NCBI RefSeq assembly: GCF_030758345.1
Contig: NZ_JAVAMO010000010.1
Location: forward strand, 94,839 to 158,838
DNA: 64,000 nt
Direction: 5' to 3'
DNA from: Ruegeria discodermiae
Lineage (GTDB): Bacteria; Pseudomonadota; Alphaproteobacteria; Rhodobacterales; Rhodobacteraceae
The position numbers were made by a program, and so were the translations under genes. Positions 51,819-60,946 of the stretch are shown here, in pieces (the first letter of the stretch is position 1; each line of letters opens with the position of its first letter). The notes beneath the pieces are model-generated. The model searched no databases, had not been told where the DNA came from, and saw nothing but the letters and a program-made list of their open reading frames with translations.

Positions 51819-52294
51819 GCAAACTGCACGTATCCACCACCGTGAACGGGGACAGCGTTGAATTCCTCTGTGATCCGCGCGAGACGCTGCTGGATTGCCT
51901 GCGCGACAAGCTGAACCTGACCGGCGCCAAGGAAGGCTGCGGCACCGGCGATTGCGGGGCCTGTTCCGTCACCGTCGATGGCCGCCTGGTCTGTTCCTGC
52001 CTGATGCTGGGGGTCGAGGCGGACGGCAAAGACATCGCCACGGTCGAAGGCATGGCCGATGGCGAAGAGCTGCATCCGCTGCAGCAGAAATTCATCGAAT
52101 ATGCTGCGCTGCAATGCGGGATTTGCACGCCGGGTGTTCTGGTAGCCGCCAAGGCGCTGCTGGAAAAGAACCCCAACCCGACCGAGGAAGAGGCCCGCTA
52201 CTGGCTGGCGGGCAATCTCTGCCGCTGCACCGGGTATGACAAGATCATTCGCGCCGTGATGGACACGGCGGCGGACATGCGGGAGGCTTCGTAA
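51815..52294 (+). CDS. Molybdenum hydroxylase [2Fe-2S] subunit (CoxS-like)
   Basis: A 159-residue protein with two [2Fe-2S] clusters. The plant-type cluster has Cys42, 47, 50 and 62 in EGCGTGDCGACSV and VCSC, and the second cluster lies in QCGICTPGVLVAAKALL and GNLCRCTGYDKI. It passes electrons from the molybdopterin to the FAD subunit. The stop overlaps the next start codon. Confidence 0.95.
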   Translation: MSKLHVSTTVNGDSVEFLCDPRETLLDCLRDKLNLTGAKEGCGTGDCGACSVTVDGRLVCSCLMLGVEADGKDIATVEGMADGEELHPLQQKFIEYAALQCGICTPGVLVAAKALLEKNPNPTEEEARYWLAGNLCRCTGYDKIIRAVMDTAADMREAS

Positions 52295-54555
52295 TGGCAC
52301 TCGACGACCAGAAATCTGTCTTCAAATTTGTGGGCACGCGCCCCGACCGCCCCGACGGGCTGGACAAGGTCACGGGCCGCGCGAAATTCGGCGCGGATGC
52401 CTATGCCGCTGGGATGCTGCATGGCGCGATCCTGCGCTCGCCCCACGCCCATGCCCGGATCGTGAAGATCGACGCCTCGAAGGCCGAGGCGCATCCGGAT
52501 GTCAAAGCCGTGGTCACCCGCGCCGATTTCTCCGACAAGGTGGAGTTCAAGCCAGGCCTCGCGGGCGAGTTCTGGAACGTGCTGGAAAACGTCATGGCGG
52601 GAGAAAAGGCGCTTTATGACGGACATGCGGTGGCGGCAGTGGCCGCAACCTCGGCGCTGGCGGCGCGCGATGCGCTGAAGCTGATCGAGGTCGAGTATGA
52701 GGTGCTGCCCCATGTCACCGATGTGGACAAGGCGATGGTCGCCGATGCGCCGGTGATCCGCGAAGGCGCTTCCGATTATTCGGTGCCCGAAGGGCTGCAC
52801 CCTAACGTGGTGCGCTATCACGAAAGCGGGCATGGTGACGTCGAGGCCGGGTTTGGCGAGGCCGATCTGGTGATCGAGGACAGCTTCACCACCGAGGCCA
52901 CCCATCAGGGCTATATCGAGCCGCATGCCTGCCTGGCGTCCCTGGGCGGCGATGGCAAGGGCGAGCTGTGGTGCACCACGCAGGGCCACTGGATCGCGCA
53001 AAAGACCTGCGCCGCGCTGCTGGGGATCGAAACCGCGCAGCTGCGCGTGACGGCTTCTGAGATCGGCGGCGGGTTCGGAGGCAAGACCACCGTCTTTATC
53101 GAGCCGGTTGCGCTGGCGCTCAGTCGCAAGGCCAACCGTCCGGTCAAGATCGTGATGAGCCGGTCCGAAGTGTTTCGCGCCACCGGGCCAACCTCTTCGG
53201 CATCGATGGATATCAAGATTGGCATGAAGAAGGACGGCACGATTACGGCCGCCGAGGGGATCTTCCGCCTGCAGGGCGGAGCCTTTCCCGGCGCGCCCGG
53301 TGACATGACTGCCATGTGCGCCTTCGCGCCCTATGACCTGACCAATGTGCGGCAGGTTGGCTATGACGTGATGGCCAACCGCCCGAAACAGGCGGCCTAC
53401 CGCGCGCCGGGCGCACCGATGGGGGCGTTTGCCGTGGAATCCGTGCTGGATGAGCTGTGCAATCAGCTAGGCCTGGACCCGCTGGATGTGCGTCTGAAAA
53501 ACGCCGCCCATGATGGCTCCAAGGCCAGCTATGGCCCAACCTATGATCAGATCGGTCTGGTCAAAACGCTGGAAGAGGCCAAGGCCCATCCGCATTATTC
53601 GGCCCCGCTGAAGCCGGGGCAGGGGCGCGGGATTTCCTGCGGCTTCTGGTTCAACCATGGCGGCGAAACTTCTGTCTCGCTGGCGCTGTCCGGGGATGGC
53701 TCGGCGCAGCTCATGGTCGGTACACCGGATATCGGTGGCTCGCGTGCCTCAATGGCGCTGATGGCGGCCGAGGTGCTGGGCATACCTTACGAAAACATCC
53801 GCGTGACCGTCGCCGACACCGCGACGCTGGGCTACAACGATGTGAGCCATGGCAGCCGGGTGACCTATGCCAGCGGGCTGGCCACGATCAAGGCCGCCAA
53901 ACACGCGGTCGAAAAGCTCTGTGAACGGGCGGCGACCAAATGGGGCATTCCGGTGGATGCCGTGAAATGGGAAGACGGTTGTGCGGTGCCCTCGGGGCCC
54001 AATGCGGGCGATTTCGATCCGCTGCCACTGGCCGATATCACCGCCAATATGGGTGCGACCGGCGGGCCGATCTCGGGCCATTTCGAAGCGACGCCCGAAG
54101 GGGCGGGCGTGTCCTTTGGCACCCATATCGTCGATGCCGAGGTCGACCCGGAAACCGGCAAGACCGCGATCACACGCTACACGGTCATTCAGGATGCGGG
54201 CAAGGCGATCCATCCCGCCTATGTGGAAGGCCAGTATCAGGGCGGCGCTGCGCAGGGCATCGGCTGGGCGCTGAATGAGGAATATATCTATGGCGAGGAT
54301 GGGCGGTTGCAGAACTCGATCTTCCTCGATTACCGCATTCCCGTCGCCTCTGACCTGCCGATGATCGACACGGTGATTGTCGAGGTGCCCAATCCCGGCC
54401 ACCCGTTCGGCGTGCGCGGTGTAGGCGAGACCGGCATCGTCCCGCCACTGGCCGCCATCGCCAACGCTGTGTCCAACGCCGCTGGTGTGCGGATGCGCGA
54501 TCTGCCGATGTCACCGCCGCGTATTCTGGCGGCGCTCAAGTCCGGTGACGGTTAA
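52294..54555 (+). CDS. Molybdenum hydroxylase large subunit (xanthine-dehydrogenase family)
   Basis: A 753-residue molybdopterin-cytosine-dinucleotide-type subunit. Substrate and cofactor loops include EIGGGFGGKTTVFIEP, the active-site loop AAYRAPGAPMGAF (Tyr369), and the catalytic Glu712 in GVGETGIVPPLAA. The loop AYRAPGAP differs from the AYxCSFR of form I and the AYRGAGR of form II CO dehydrogenase, so a CO substrate is unlikely; a heterocyclic or aldehyde substrate is more plausible. It is followed by a MoaD-like gene that starts within its 3' end. Confidence 0.93.
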   Translation: MALDDQKSVFKFVGTRPDRPDGLDKVTGRAKFGADAYAAGMLHGAILRSPHAHARIVKIDASKAEAHPDVKAVVTRADFSDKVEFKPGLAGEFWNVLENVMAGEKALYDGHAVAAVAATSALAARDALKLIEVEYEVLPHVTDVDKAMVADAPVIREGASDYSVPEGLHPNVVRYHESGHGDVEAGFGEADLVIEDSFTTEATHQGYIEPHACLASLGGDGKGELWCTTQGHWIAQKTCAALLGIETAQLRVTASEIGGGFGGKTTVFIEPVALALSRKANRPVKIVMSRSEVFRATGPTSSASMDIKIGMKKDGTITAAEGIFRLQGGAFPGAPGDMTAMCAFAPYDLTNVRQVGYDVMANRPKQAAYRAPGAPMGAFAVESVLDELCNQLGLDPLDVRLKNAAHDGSKASYGPTYDQIGLVKTLEEAKAHPHYSAPLKPGQGRGISCGFWFNHGGETSVSLALSGDGSAQLMVGTPDIGGSRASMALMAAEVLGIPYENIRVTVADTATLGYNDVSHGSRVTYASGLATIKAAKHAVEKLCERAATKWGIPVDAVKWEDGCAVPSGPNAGDFDPLPLADITANMGATGGPISGHFEATPEGAGVSFGTHIVDAEVDPETGKTAITRYTVIQDAGKAIHPAYVEGQYQGGAAQGIGWALNEEYIYGEDGRLQNSIFLDYRIPVASDLPMIDTVIVEVPNPGHPFGVRGVGETGIVPPLAAIANAVSNAAGVRMRDLPMSPPRILAALKSGDG

Positions 54556-54793
54556 GGTCCATCTCTGGTCGGGGCTGCGCGCCCTGACCGGCGAGCAGGC
54601 GGTGGTGGAGGTTGAGGCCGCCACCATCGGTGACATGCTGCGCGAATTGGTGCGCCTGCACCCCGCGCTGCAGGCACCCATTGATGCAGGCGTGTCGGTA
54701 TCGGTGGATGGACGGATCATGGCCAGCGACCTGACCGCGCCCGTGGCTGCGGAGAATGAAATCTACCTCATGCAGCGGCTGCGCGGCGGTTAA
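54545..54793 (+). CDS. MoaD/ThiS-family sulfur carrier protein
   Basis: An 82-residue beta-grasp protein that begins with GTG at 54545, overlapping the large subunit's last codons, and ends in QRLRGG, the C-terminal Gly-Gly needed for thiocarboxylate formation. MoaD supplies sulfur for molybdopterin. Its fusion to this operon suggests dedicated cofactor sulfuration for the hydroxylase; a general moaD elsewhere in the genome is not excluded. Confidence 0.85.
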   Translation: MTVKVHLWSGLRALTGEQAVVEVEAATIGDMLRELVRLHPALQAPIDAGVSVSVDGRIMASDLTAPVAAENEIYLMQRLRGG

Positions 54794-54886
54794 TAGACAC
54801 GCACGATACTCCTCTTTCCAATCAAACCCTTGCAGCGTCATCGCACGGTGATAGGCTTCAGTTATGAAGCCAGTTGGAGATATGGG

Positions 54887-55129
54887 ATGAGCCGCTTTGT
54901 GATCGTGGCTGGGCTTTTGGCCCTGGTCGGTTGTTCGGATCTGTCGGATGCGCAGACCGGGAAGGTGCAATCCTTTGACGGCAACAGTGTCGTGATCCGC
55001 GGACCCGGTATCGCCGGGCAGAGTAGCCGCCCGCCTGCGGCGATGGCGGTGATGGCCCGCGACTTGTGCGAAGGCGCGCGGTTTATTTCGGTGGAACCGG
55101 GCGGACTCTACACCTTCAGTTGCAGATGA
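54887..55129 (+). CDS. Small lipoprotein
   Basis: An 80-residue protein with a lipoprotein signal, MSRFVIVAGLLALVGCSD, whose lipobox is LVGC, so Cys16 would be lipidated. The mature part is short and includes ARDLCEGARFISVEP and a final Cys in FSCR, so two cysteines may pair. I do not recognise a family. A GGAG box lies before the ATG; the gene is alone between the moaD gene and a convergent permease. Confidence 0.72.
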   Translation: MSRFVIVAGLLALVGCSDLSDAQTGKVQSFDGNSVVIRGPGIAGQSSRPPAAMAVMARDLCEGARFISVEPGGLYTFSCR

Positions 55130-55151
55130 CGGCGTGCTGGGCTCTACAGCA

Positions 55152-56522
55152 TCATAGCTCAGGGTCAGCATGCTGCAGCCGGATCGCCACATAGACCGGC
55201 AACCCGGCCAGCATCAAAAGAAACGCCCACATCACCGGCTCGGACCCGGCGCCAAAGATGGTGAACATCGAAAAACCGAAGGCGATGATGGCGATTGGCA
55301 GATAGGTCATCGGCTGCAGAAAGCCGATCCGCCGGCCCAATGACAGCAGAATCATGCCCTCAACCACGCAGCAGAACACATAAGGCGCCATCTCGGTCAC
55401 GATGGCCAACTGGATGATGAACTCATAGGCTGCAAGCAGGGTCTTGGAACCGGTGGATTGCAGCAGCAGGACCAGAATCGACAGTGACATCGAGATCATG
55501 ATGCCCTTGGCCGGAACGCCATTGGCGCTGAGCTCGGCAAAGGCGCGCGGCAGCAGCCCGTGGCGCGCCGCAGCCAGAGGCACCTGCGCCATCACCAGCG
55601 TCCAGCCATTGAGAGCCGCAAGCGAAGACAGGATTGCGGCGGCGGCGACCACATAGCCCGCCCAGTTGCCCCACATCACCTCGGCGGCATCGGCAAAGGG
55701 GGCGTTTGAGTTTTCCAGCGCGGTGCGCGACATCACCCCCATTACCGACACGGTGCCGAAGGTATAAAGCGCGGCGGCCAGCAGGACGCCGGCGATGGTT
55801 GCGATGGCGATGGTGCGGCGCGGGTCGCGAACCTCTCCGGCCGGGACGGTTGCGGTTTCGAGTCCGGTGAAGGCGTACATGATAAAAGGTGTCGTGGCGG
55901 CAAAGGCCAGAAAGAAGGACATCGGCGTCGGGTTGATCGGGGTAAAGTGGCTCCAATCCACCCAGAAGAGGCCGATGAACGCCACCGCCAGAAACGGGAT
56001 CAGCTTGATGCTGACGATGATCAGCTGGACCAGCCCGACCTCTTTCGTGCCCTTCAGGTTCAGCAGCCCGACTGCCAGTATCATCGCCAGTGCCACAGCG
56101 GAATTGGCATAGGCTTTGCCGTGCAGCGCGGGAATGAAGAAATGCAGGTAATCGGTCGCGCCCAGGGCGATGGCGGGCAGCGAGATCCAGATCGAGATCC
56201 AATAAAGCCAGGCCACCAGAAACCCGGCGAAATCCCCAAAGCCCAGCCGCACATAGGCATAAGGCCCACCGGTCTCGGGCGCGATGCGGCTGAGTCGGGC
56301 AAAAACCAACCCCAGACTCAGCGCCCCGATCGAGACCACGGCCCAGGCGATCAGCGCCACCGCCCCATAGGGAGCCAGCGCAGCGGGGGCCAGAAAGAAC
56401 CCCGATCCCACGATATTGCCGACCACCAGCGCGGTACAGGTCCAGACTCCGTAATAGCCGGGTGATCCGGCACGTTCGGCAGCGCGCGGCTGGTCGGGAT
56501 CGGATGGGGTGCTGTCGGTCAC
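55152..56522 (-). CDS. APC-family amino acid permease
   Basis: A 456-residue membrane protein with about twelve hydrophobic segments. The N-terminal APC signature is VVGNIVGSGFFLAPAALAPYG, and FTGLETATVPAGEVRDPRRT follows in the middle. It most resembles the AdiC/PotE type that exchanges arginine, agmatine or putrescine. GTG 56522, preceded by AAGGGG, is the preferred start; a long upstream extension has no permease sequence. It is divergent from the YHYH gene, with no obvious operator in the gap. Confidence 0.88.
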   Translation of the reverse strand: MTDSTPSDPDQPRAAERAGSPGYYGVWTCTALVVGNIVGSGFFLAPAALAPYGAVALIAWAVVSIGALSLGLVFARLSRIAPETGGPYAYVRLGFGDFAGFLVAWLYWISIWISLPAIALGATDYLHFFIPALHGKAYANSAVALAMILAVGLLNLKGTKEVGLVQLIIVSIKLIPFLAVAFIGLFWVDWSHFTPINPTPMSFFLAFAATTPFIMYAFTGLETATVPAGEVRDPRRTIAIATIAGVLLAAALYTFGTVSVMGVMSRTALENSNAPFADAAEVMWGNWAGYVVAAAAILSSLAALNGWTLVMAQVPLAAARHGLLPRAFAELSANGVPAKGIMISMSLSILVLLLQSTGSKTLLAAYEFIIQLAIVTEMAPYVFCCVVEGMILLSLGRRIGFLQPMTYLPIAIIAFGFSMFTIFGAGSEPVMWAFLLMLAGLPVYVAIRLQHADPEL

Positions 56523-56857
56523 AAAAGCCCCTTGAGAGTGTGCAGGGTCATCGAAGCGCGCGGCTCTGATTCCAGCCGGAGGCGAGGGTCGAGATATCCA
56601 ACATCCCGCAACTCTCGCACTTATCGAGCCGCGCGGAAAGCCCCGATGCCGCGCGGCAGGCGCAGATTGGGGGTTTGACCGAGTATGGCGTGGCATCGCT
56701 GATTTCAGATATGACCCGTTGTCAGCGCTTTCCATTCTTGCCACGATGGAGATCTGCGGCGGGCAGCGAACTGCCCCTTCTTGCAGACCAACGAGATATT
56801 GAATTCCAGTCAATCGCTGTTCTGGCGTGACTCTGTTTCCAACCGAAAGGATGTCAT
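56523..56857. other. Divergent intergenic region
   Basis: About 330 bases between the permease and YHYH genes. It has backbone-like base composition, and I see no convincing operator, repeat or gene. Confidence 0.4.
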
Positions 56858-56860
56858 GTG

Positions 56861-57805
56861 ATGAGGCTTCCCCCCCGCATTCCACTTGGCTTAGCGCTGT
56901 GTCTTGCCGTCGCGGCCCCGGCCACAGCAATTGCGCACGACACGGATATCACCAACGCCATCCTGACCAACCGATCCGGCGATTGCGCGGACTATGCTGG
57001 CAGCTACGTGGCAGAGGTCGAGGATATCTCGCGCCAGATCAAATACACCGCCCAACTGGGCATCGTGGCGGAGGGCGACGCCTGCATCCTGACGTCAAAC
57101 GGCATCCCCAACCACGATTTCAATGGCCCGACCGCCAATTTCGCCAATAACGTCAAGGAACTGCCGGGCACGTTTCGCATTCCACGGAACCCCAAACCTT
57201 CGGGATCACCCACGAAGCTGTCGCAGCGTTCCTATGATGGGGTGATGCTGAACGGCACGCCGGTGGATTTGTTGTCGGCAGGGTGCTGGCGACCGAACGG
57301 CCCGCGCGCCGATGCGCAGGGCAATGTGCTGGCCGGGTGCCGCGACACCGATCCCTGGTTGATTGATCCGCCCGCCTATGACGACCATTTCGGGGTGGAT
57401 CAGCACAATGCCCATGCCCAGCCGGACGGGCGGTATCACTACCACGCTAATCCCAACGCCCTGTTTCTGGATCACGATCAGGTAGAGCCGTCTCCGGTCA
57501 TCGGCTTCGCCGCTGACGGGTTTCCCATCTTCGGCACTTTTTTTCGCGATGAGACCGGAGCTGTTCGCCCCGCGCGCACGGGCTATACGCTCAAGACCGC
57601 GCCACGCCCCGCGCCGCCCAACGGGCCGGGCGGGATGCCGGACGGAACCTATCTAGAGGATTATGAGTTCACCGGCGGCGGCGATCTGGATCAGTGCAAC
57701 GGCATGAGTGTGGACGGGCAATATGGCTATTATGTCACCACCGCCTACCCTTGGGTGCTGAATTGCCTGATGGCCCCTGCGGACCCGTCTTTCGGAAAAC
57801 GCTAG
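56861..57805 (+). CDS. YHYH domain-containing secreted protein
   Basis: A 314-residue protein with an N-terminal signal peptide (PLGLALCLAVAAPATAIA) and the family motif GRYHYHANP. Several His residues (DQHNAHAQPD, YDDHFG) and paired cysteines could bind metal ions in the periplasm. YHYH proteins are widespread in marine bacteria but uncharacterised. GTG three bases upstream is an alternative start. It is a single gene, followed at 57897 by a transporter gene. Confidence 0.84.
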   Translation: MRLPPRIPLGLALCLAVAAPATAIAHDTDITNAILTNRSGDCADYAGSYVAEVEDISRQIKYTAQLGIVAEGDACILTSNGIPNHDFNGPTANFANNVKELPGTFRIPRNPKPSGSPTKLSQRSYDGVMLNGTPVDLLSAGCWRPNGPRADAQGNVLAGCRDTDPWLIDPPAYDDHFGVDQHNAHAQPDGRYHYHANPNALFLDHDQVEPSPVIGFAADGFPIFGTFFRDETGAVRPARTGYTLKTAPRPAPPNGPGGMPDGTYLEDYEFTGGGDLDQCNGMSVDGQYGYYVTTAYPWVLNCLMAPADPSFGKR

Positions 57806-57896
57806 TCAGCCCGCAAGCCTCAGCCTGAACGGCAGCCGTTTCTTGACGCGCCTTCGCAATCATCCTAGCGAGGGTCGACATGCGGCGGGCACAACA

Positions 57897-58823
57897 ATGA
57901 CATATCCGAAATCTGCGCCGGAGCATGCGCAGTCCGACCGGGCGATGTTGTCCCCCAATCTGCGCGGCGCGTTGCTGATGTGTGGCAGCATGGCCGGGTT
58001 CACCTTCAATGATGCGGTGATCAAGTATCTGGGCACCGCGCTACCCCTGTTTCAGATCGTTGCACTGCGCGGTGTGCTGACCTGCTTTTTCCTCTATCTG
58101 CTGGCGCGGCGGCTGGGCATGTTTCACCTGCGCTTCCCAGCACATGATCGGGTGCTGGTGCTGATCCGTTGCCTCAGCGAGGTGGCGGTCACTTATTTCT
58201 TCCTCAATGCGCTGCTTCACATGCCTCTGGCCAATGTGACGGCAGTGCTTCAGGCGCTACCGCTTACGGTGACGCTGGGGGCGGCGCTGTTCTTTCGCGA
58301 GGCTGTGGGCTGGCGGCGGATGCTGGCCATCGGCGTGGGGTTCTGCGGTATGCTTCTGATCGTGCGTCCGGGGGCAGAGGGGTTCACGTCGCATAGTTAT
58401 TTCGCCCTGTTGGCGGTGGCGCTGATAACAGTGCGCGATCTCGTCACCCGCCGGATGTCCGCGCAGGTGCCGTCCTTGATGGTGTCTTTTGCCACCGCCG
58501 TGACGGTGACGCTGGCCGCAGGTTTTGCCTCGCTGAGTGAGCCCCGGGTGCCGGTGACCTTGCCGCTGGCCGGGCTGATCCTTGCGGCTTCGGGCTTCAT
58601 TCTGCTTGGCTATCTCTGCAGCGTACTGGTGATGCGGGTGGGTGAGGTGAGCTTCGTGGCGCCTTTCCGCTATTCGGGACTGATCTGGGCCCTTGTTTTG
58701 GGCTGGATCGTGTTTGGCGACTGGCCTGATCCGGTGACCATGCTGGGTGGCGCGCTGGTGGTGGCGACGGGGCTTTTCACGCTGTTCCGGGAGCGGTCCG
58801 CTCAGGCTTCGCGAAAGACCTGA
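57897..58823 (+). CDS. EamA/DMT-family transporter
   Basis: A 308-residue membrane protein with about ten hydrophobic segments and the two-fold EamA repeat: GALLMCGSMAGFTFNDAVIK opens the first half, ANVTAVLQALPLTVTLGAAL lies at its end, and VSFVAPFRYSGLIWALVLGW is in the second half. DMT proteins export or import metabolites such as amino acids, nucleotides or S-adenosylmethionine; the substrate is unknown. ATG 57897 is the first start with the family N-terminus. Its 3' end overlaps the convergent glycosyltransferase-like gene by about 20 bp. Confidence 0.87.
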   Translation: MTYPKSAPEHAQSDRAMLSPNLRGALLMCGSMAGFTFNDAVIKYLGTALPLFQIVALRGVLTCFFLYLLARRLGMFHLRFPAHDRVLVLIRCLSEVAVTYFFLNALLHMPLANVTAVLQALPLTVTLGAALFFREAVGWRRMLAIGVGFCGMLLIVRPGAEGFTSHSYFALLAVALITVRDLVTRRMSAQVPSLMVSFATAVTVTLAAGFASLSEPRVPVTLPLAGLILAASGFILLGYLCSVLVMRVGEVSFVAPFRYSGLIWALVLGWIVFGDWPDPVTMLGGALVVATGLFTLFRERSAQASRKT

Positions 58824-59608
58824 CGCACGCGATCACTGTCGATTGCAAATCTCATGGAGAATTCCACTTCCTGTTCGGGGGTCAGGGGCGTGACCGCTAC
58901 CGGTTTTACCGGCTTCTGACGGGAATCGTTGTACCCATTATGTGTGCGCACCCACATCGGTTGATCTGTATAGCTGACTGTCGGCATGACGCGATCAATC
59001 TTCGAATGGGCGTAATGCATGATCGTCTTTTTGCAATTGCCCGCAACATACATCCCAAGCGAAGCCACATAGAGCCGCCTGTACATGTCGGTGGCCGAGA
59101 CGCCCTGTGGACCAAGCTCGGCGACAAAACCGCGATTGTAATCGAAGGCGACCGTCAGATTGTCCCGCACCAGCCCGTCACATTCCTCGACCGCGGCTCT
59201 GAGGCGCTCGACAAAGTCGATCGAGACCGCGTCATCATCGTCATAGCGGAATTGCAGGCAGGGTTGCGACGGGTCCTTGCGCGCCGCGTTCAGGATGCTC
59301 TGCATGGTCGCACGTTGCCTGCCCGGCGGGCGCGAGACGATCTGGACCTGCGGCATGCCGATTGTCAGATCGTGCAGCCTGTCCCGATGGCGCTTTGGCA
59401 GGCTGTCTCCGATCACGACGATCAGGTCGAAATCCTGGTCGCTTTGATGGCGCAGGCAGGGGAGGGTAAGGGTTTCAAAGATGCGAAATCGCTCTTCCAG
59501 ACGGTCTGGCGCGCAAAGGTAATCGATCCGCTCCTCCAGCGTGTCATGGTGCACTTGGAATCCGCCTATTGCGGGATAGGAGAAACGGCAAAGACCGATA
59601 GCTTGCAT
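58802..59608 (-). CDS. Putative glycosyltransferase (rhamnosyltransferase-like), copy 1
   Basis: A 268-residue protein resembling the putative rhamnosyltransferase family. Conserved points are GLCRFSYPAIGGFQVHHDTL at the N-terminus, LQFRYDDDDAVSIDFVERL (the acidic stretch expected to bind a nucleotide-sugar metal) and SYTDQPMWVRTHNGYNDSR. It is soluble and has no signal peptide. It is a paralogue of the following gene on the same strand, pointing to local duplication. The sugar and acceptor are unknown. Confidence 0.75.
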   Translation of the reverse strand: MQAIGLCRFSYPAIGGFQVHHDTLEERIDYLCAPDRLEERFRIFETLTLPCLRHQSDQDFDLIVVIGDSLPKRHRDRLHDLTIGMPQVQIVSRPPGRQRATMQSILNAARKDPSQPCLQFRYDDDDAVSIDFVERLRAAVEECDGLVRDNLTVAFDYNRGFVAELGPQGVSATDMYRRLYVASLGMYVAGNCKKTIMHYAHSKIDRVMPTVSYTDQPMWVRTHNGYNDSRQKPVKPVAVTPLTPEQEVEFSMRFAIDSDRVRQVFREA

Positions 59609-59743
59609 CGCGATCCCGTGGGATGAGGTGGCATGTCGGGACTATTATGATTGTGCACATGGCGCGCCACAAGAATGGGATTTGACCGGATACGAGATTG
59701 CCCGCCCTGGCTGGCCGGACCGTTTGCCGTGCTTCGGGAGTGC

Positions 59744-60559
59744 TCATTCTAGGGGGCGTGAAAAGACCTGTTTGCCCCTTGCGTTATTGATGTTGAAGCG
59801 GTTCTTGAAATACCTCTCCTGCACGCGGGTCAGCGGCGTGTAGTCAAATGGCTTGCCCCCGCGTTTCATCCGCGAGTCATTGAAATCATGATGTGCGCGC
59901 AGCATCATGTCCTCATGCGGGAAGGTGACGGTGGGCATGTCGGTCCAGAGTTTGCCGCGCGTGTAATCCATGATTGTATCCTTTAGCCCCAGCTGCACGA
60001 TGATACCCAGCGCAATGGCGCTATAGGCGTAGCTATATGCGCAGACCTGCAACCCCTCGGGGCCGGCGCGAAACACGTAGCCGCGATTGAAATCCACCGC
60101 GATGGCGCGATGTTTGGACCAGAGCGCGCGGGTATCCTCCGCCGTTTCGCGAAATCGGGCGATGAAATCGCGGCCCATCGCATCATCGTCATCGAGGCGA
60201 AACTGCAATGAGGGCTGTTCCGGCGCGCCGTAGTTGTCGCGCATGGCACGGATCATGACCCGGCGGTGGCGCATCGGAGGATAGGCCCGGATCAGCACCT
60301 GCGGCACATGCCGTGTCAGGTTTTGCAGCCGGTCAAGATAGGGGGCAGGGAAATCCTGCCCGATAACCACCAGCAATCGGAAGTCCGGGTCGGTCTGCCC
60401 GGCAACCGAAGGCAGAGTGATCGCTTCGAAATGACGAAAGCGGGTTACAAGGCGTTCCTGCTGGTAGAGAAATGCGCGTCGATCATCGAGTGTGTCATGG
60501 GTCATTTTGAACCCTCCCTCGCCGAGATAGCTGAATCGGCACAGACCCAGGATATCCAA
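59744..60559 (-). CDS. Putative glycosyltransferase (rhamnosyltransferase-like), copy 2
   Basis: A 271-residue protein paralogous to the gene at 58802-59608: GLCRFSYLGEGGFKMTHDTL, FRLDDDDAMGRDFIARF and MLRAHHDFNDSRM align with its motifs. The acidic DDDD stretch is kept in both. The two genes are separated by 135 bp and probably arose by tandem duplication. It is divergent from the str operon. Confidence 0.75.
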   Translation of the reverse strand: MDILGLCRFSYLGEGGFKMTHDTLDDRRAFLYQQERLVTRFRHFEAITLPSVAGQTDPDFRLLVVIGQDFPAPYLDRLQNLTRHVPQVLIRAYPPMRHRRVMIRAMRDNYGAPEQPSLQFRLDDDDAMGRDFIARFRETAEDTRALWSKHRAIAVDFNRGYVFRAGPEGLQVCAYSYAYSAIALGIIVQLGLKDTIMDYTRGKLWTDMPTVTFPHEDMMLRAHHDFNDSRMKRGGKPFDYTPLTRVQERYFKNRFNINNARGKQVFSRPLE

Positions 60560-60691
60560 TTCAAAGAGCCTTTCGCGTGGCTGAGCTGAGCCGGGACTAT
60601 GCGGGGCGCGGGGGAACTGTGTAAGTTGCCCGCTGCGATACCCTCTTCAGGTGCCCGAAACCGGCCTTGCCGGCGCGCCGGGGGAGTGCTG

Positions 60692-60720
60692 TTGACACCA
60701 TCGGCGACTCCGCCTATACG
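60692..60720 (+). promoter_or_regulatory. str operon promoter
   Basis: A perfect -35 TTGACA (60692-60697) and a strong -10 TATACG (60715-60720) are separated by exactly 17 bases. Transcription should begin near 60727 and run into rpsL. This is one of the best sigma-70-type promoters in the window, as expected for ribosomal protein genes. Confidence 0.85.
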
Positions 60721-60946
60721 CCCGCTATCTCGGCAATGGGGGTCGCCCCACCGCCGACTTCATAGATGAAGTGGTCAAGGCCCGGACAATTTTGCAGTTC
60801 GCGCCCTCTGATACCCAACCGCGACGTTCACCTCGGAATGGGAACGCTCGCGGATTTTGCGCTTGTGGACGCATAAGTGCAGCGAATTTAACCGCACGCG
60901 ACGCGCGTGCATGTCACATGTGTTGCGAAACGGGGAAAGAACCGGA
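60721..60946 (+). other. 5' leader of the str operon
   Basis: About 220 bases of untranslated leader between the promoter and rpsL. No clear gene or family of leader is recognisable; the ribosome binding site before rpsL is GGGGAAAG. A regulatory structure is possible but I cannot show one. Confidence 0.45.

Noticed and set aside
52294..54555. CO dehydrogenase (coxL) identity
   Set aside because: The gene order fits but the active-site loop is AYRAPGAP rather than the form I or form II signature.
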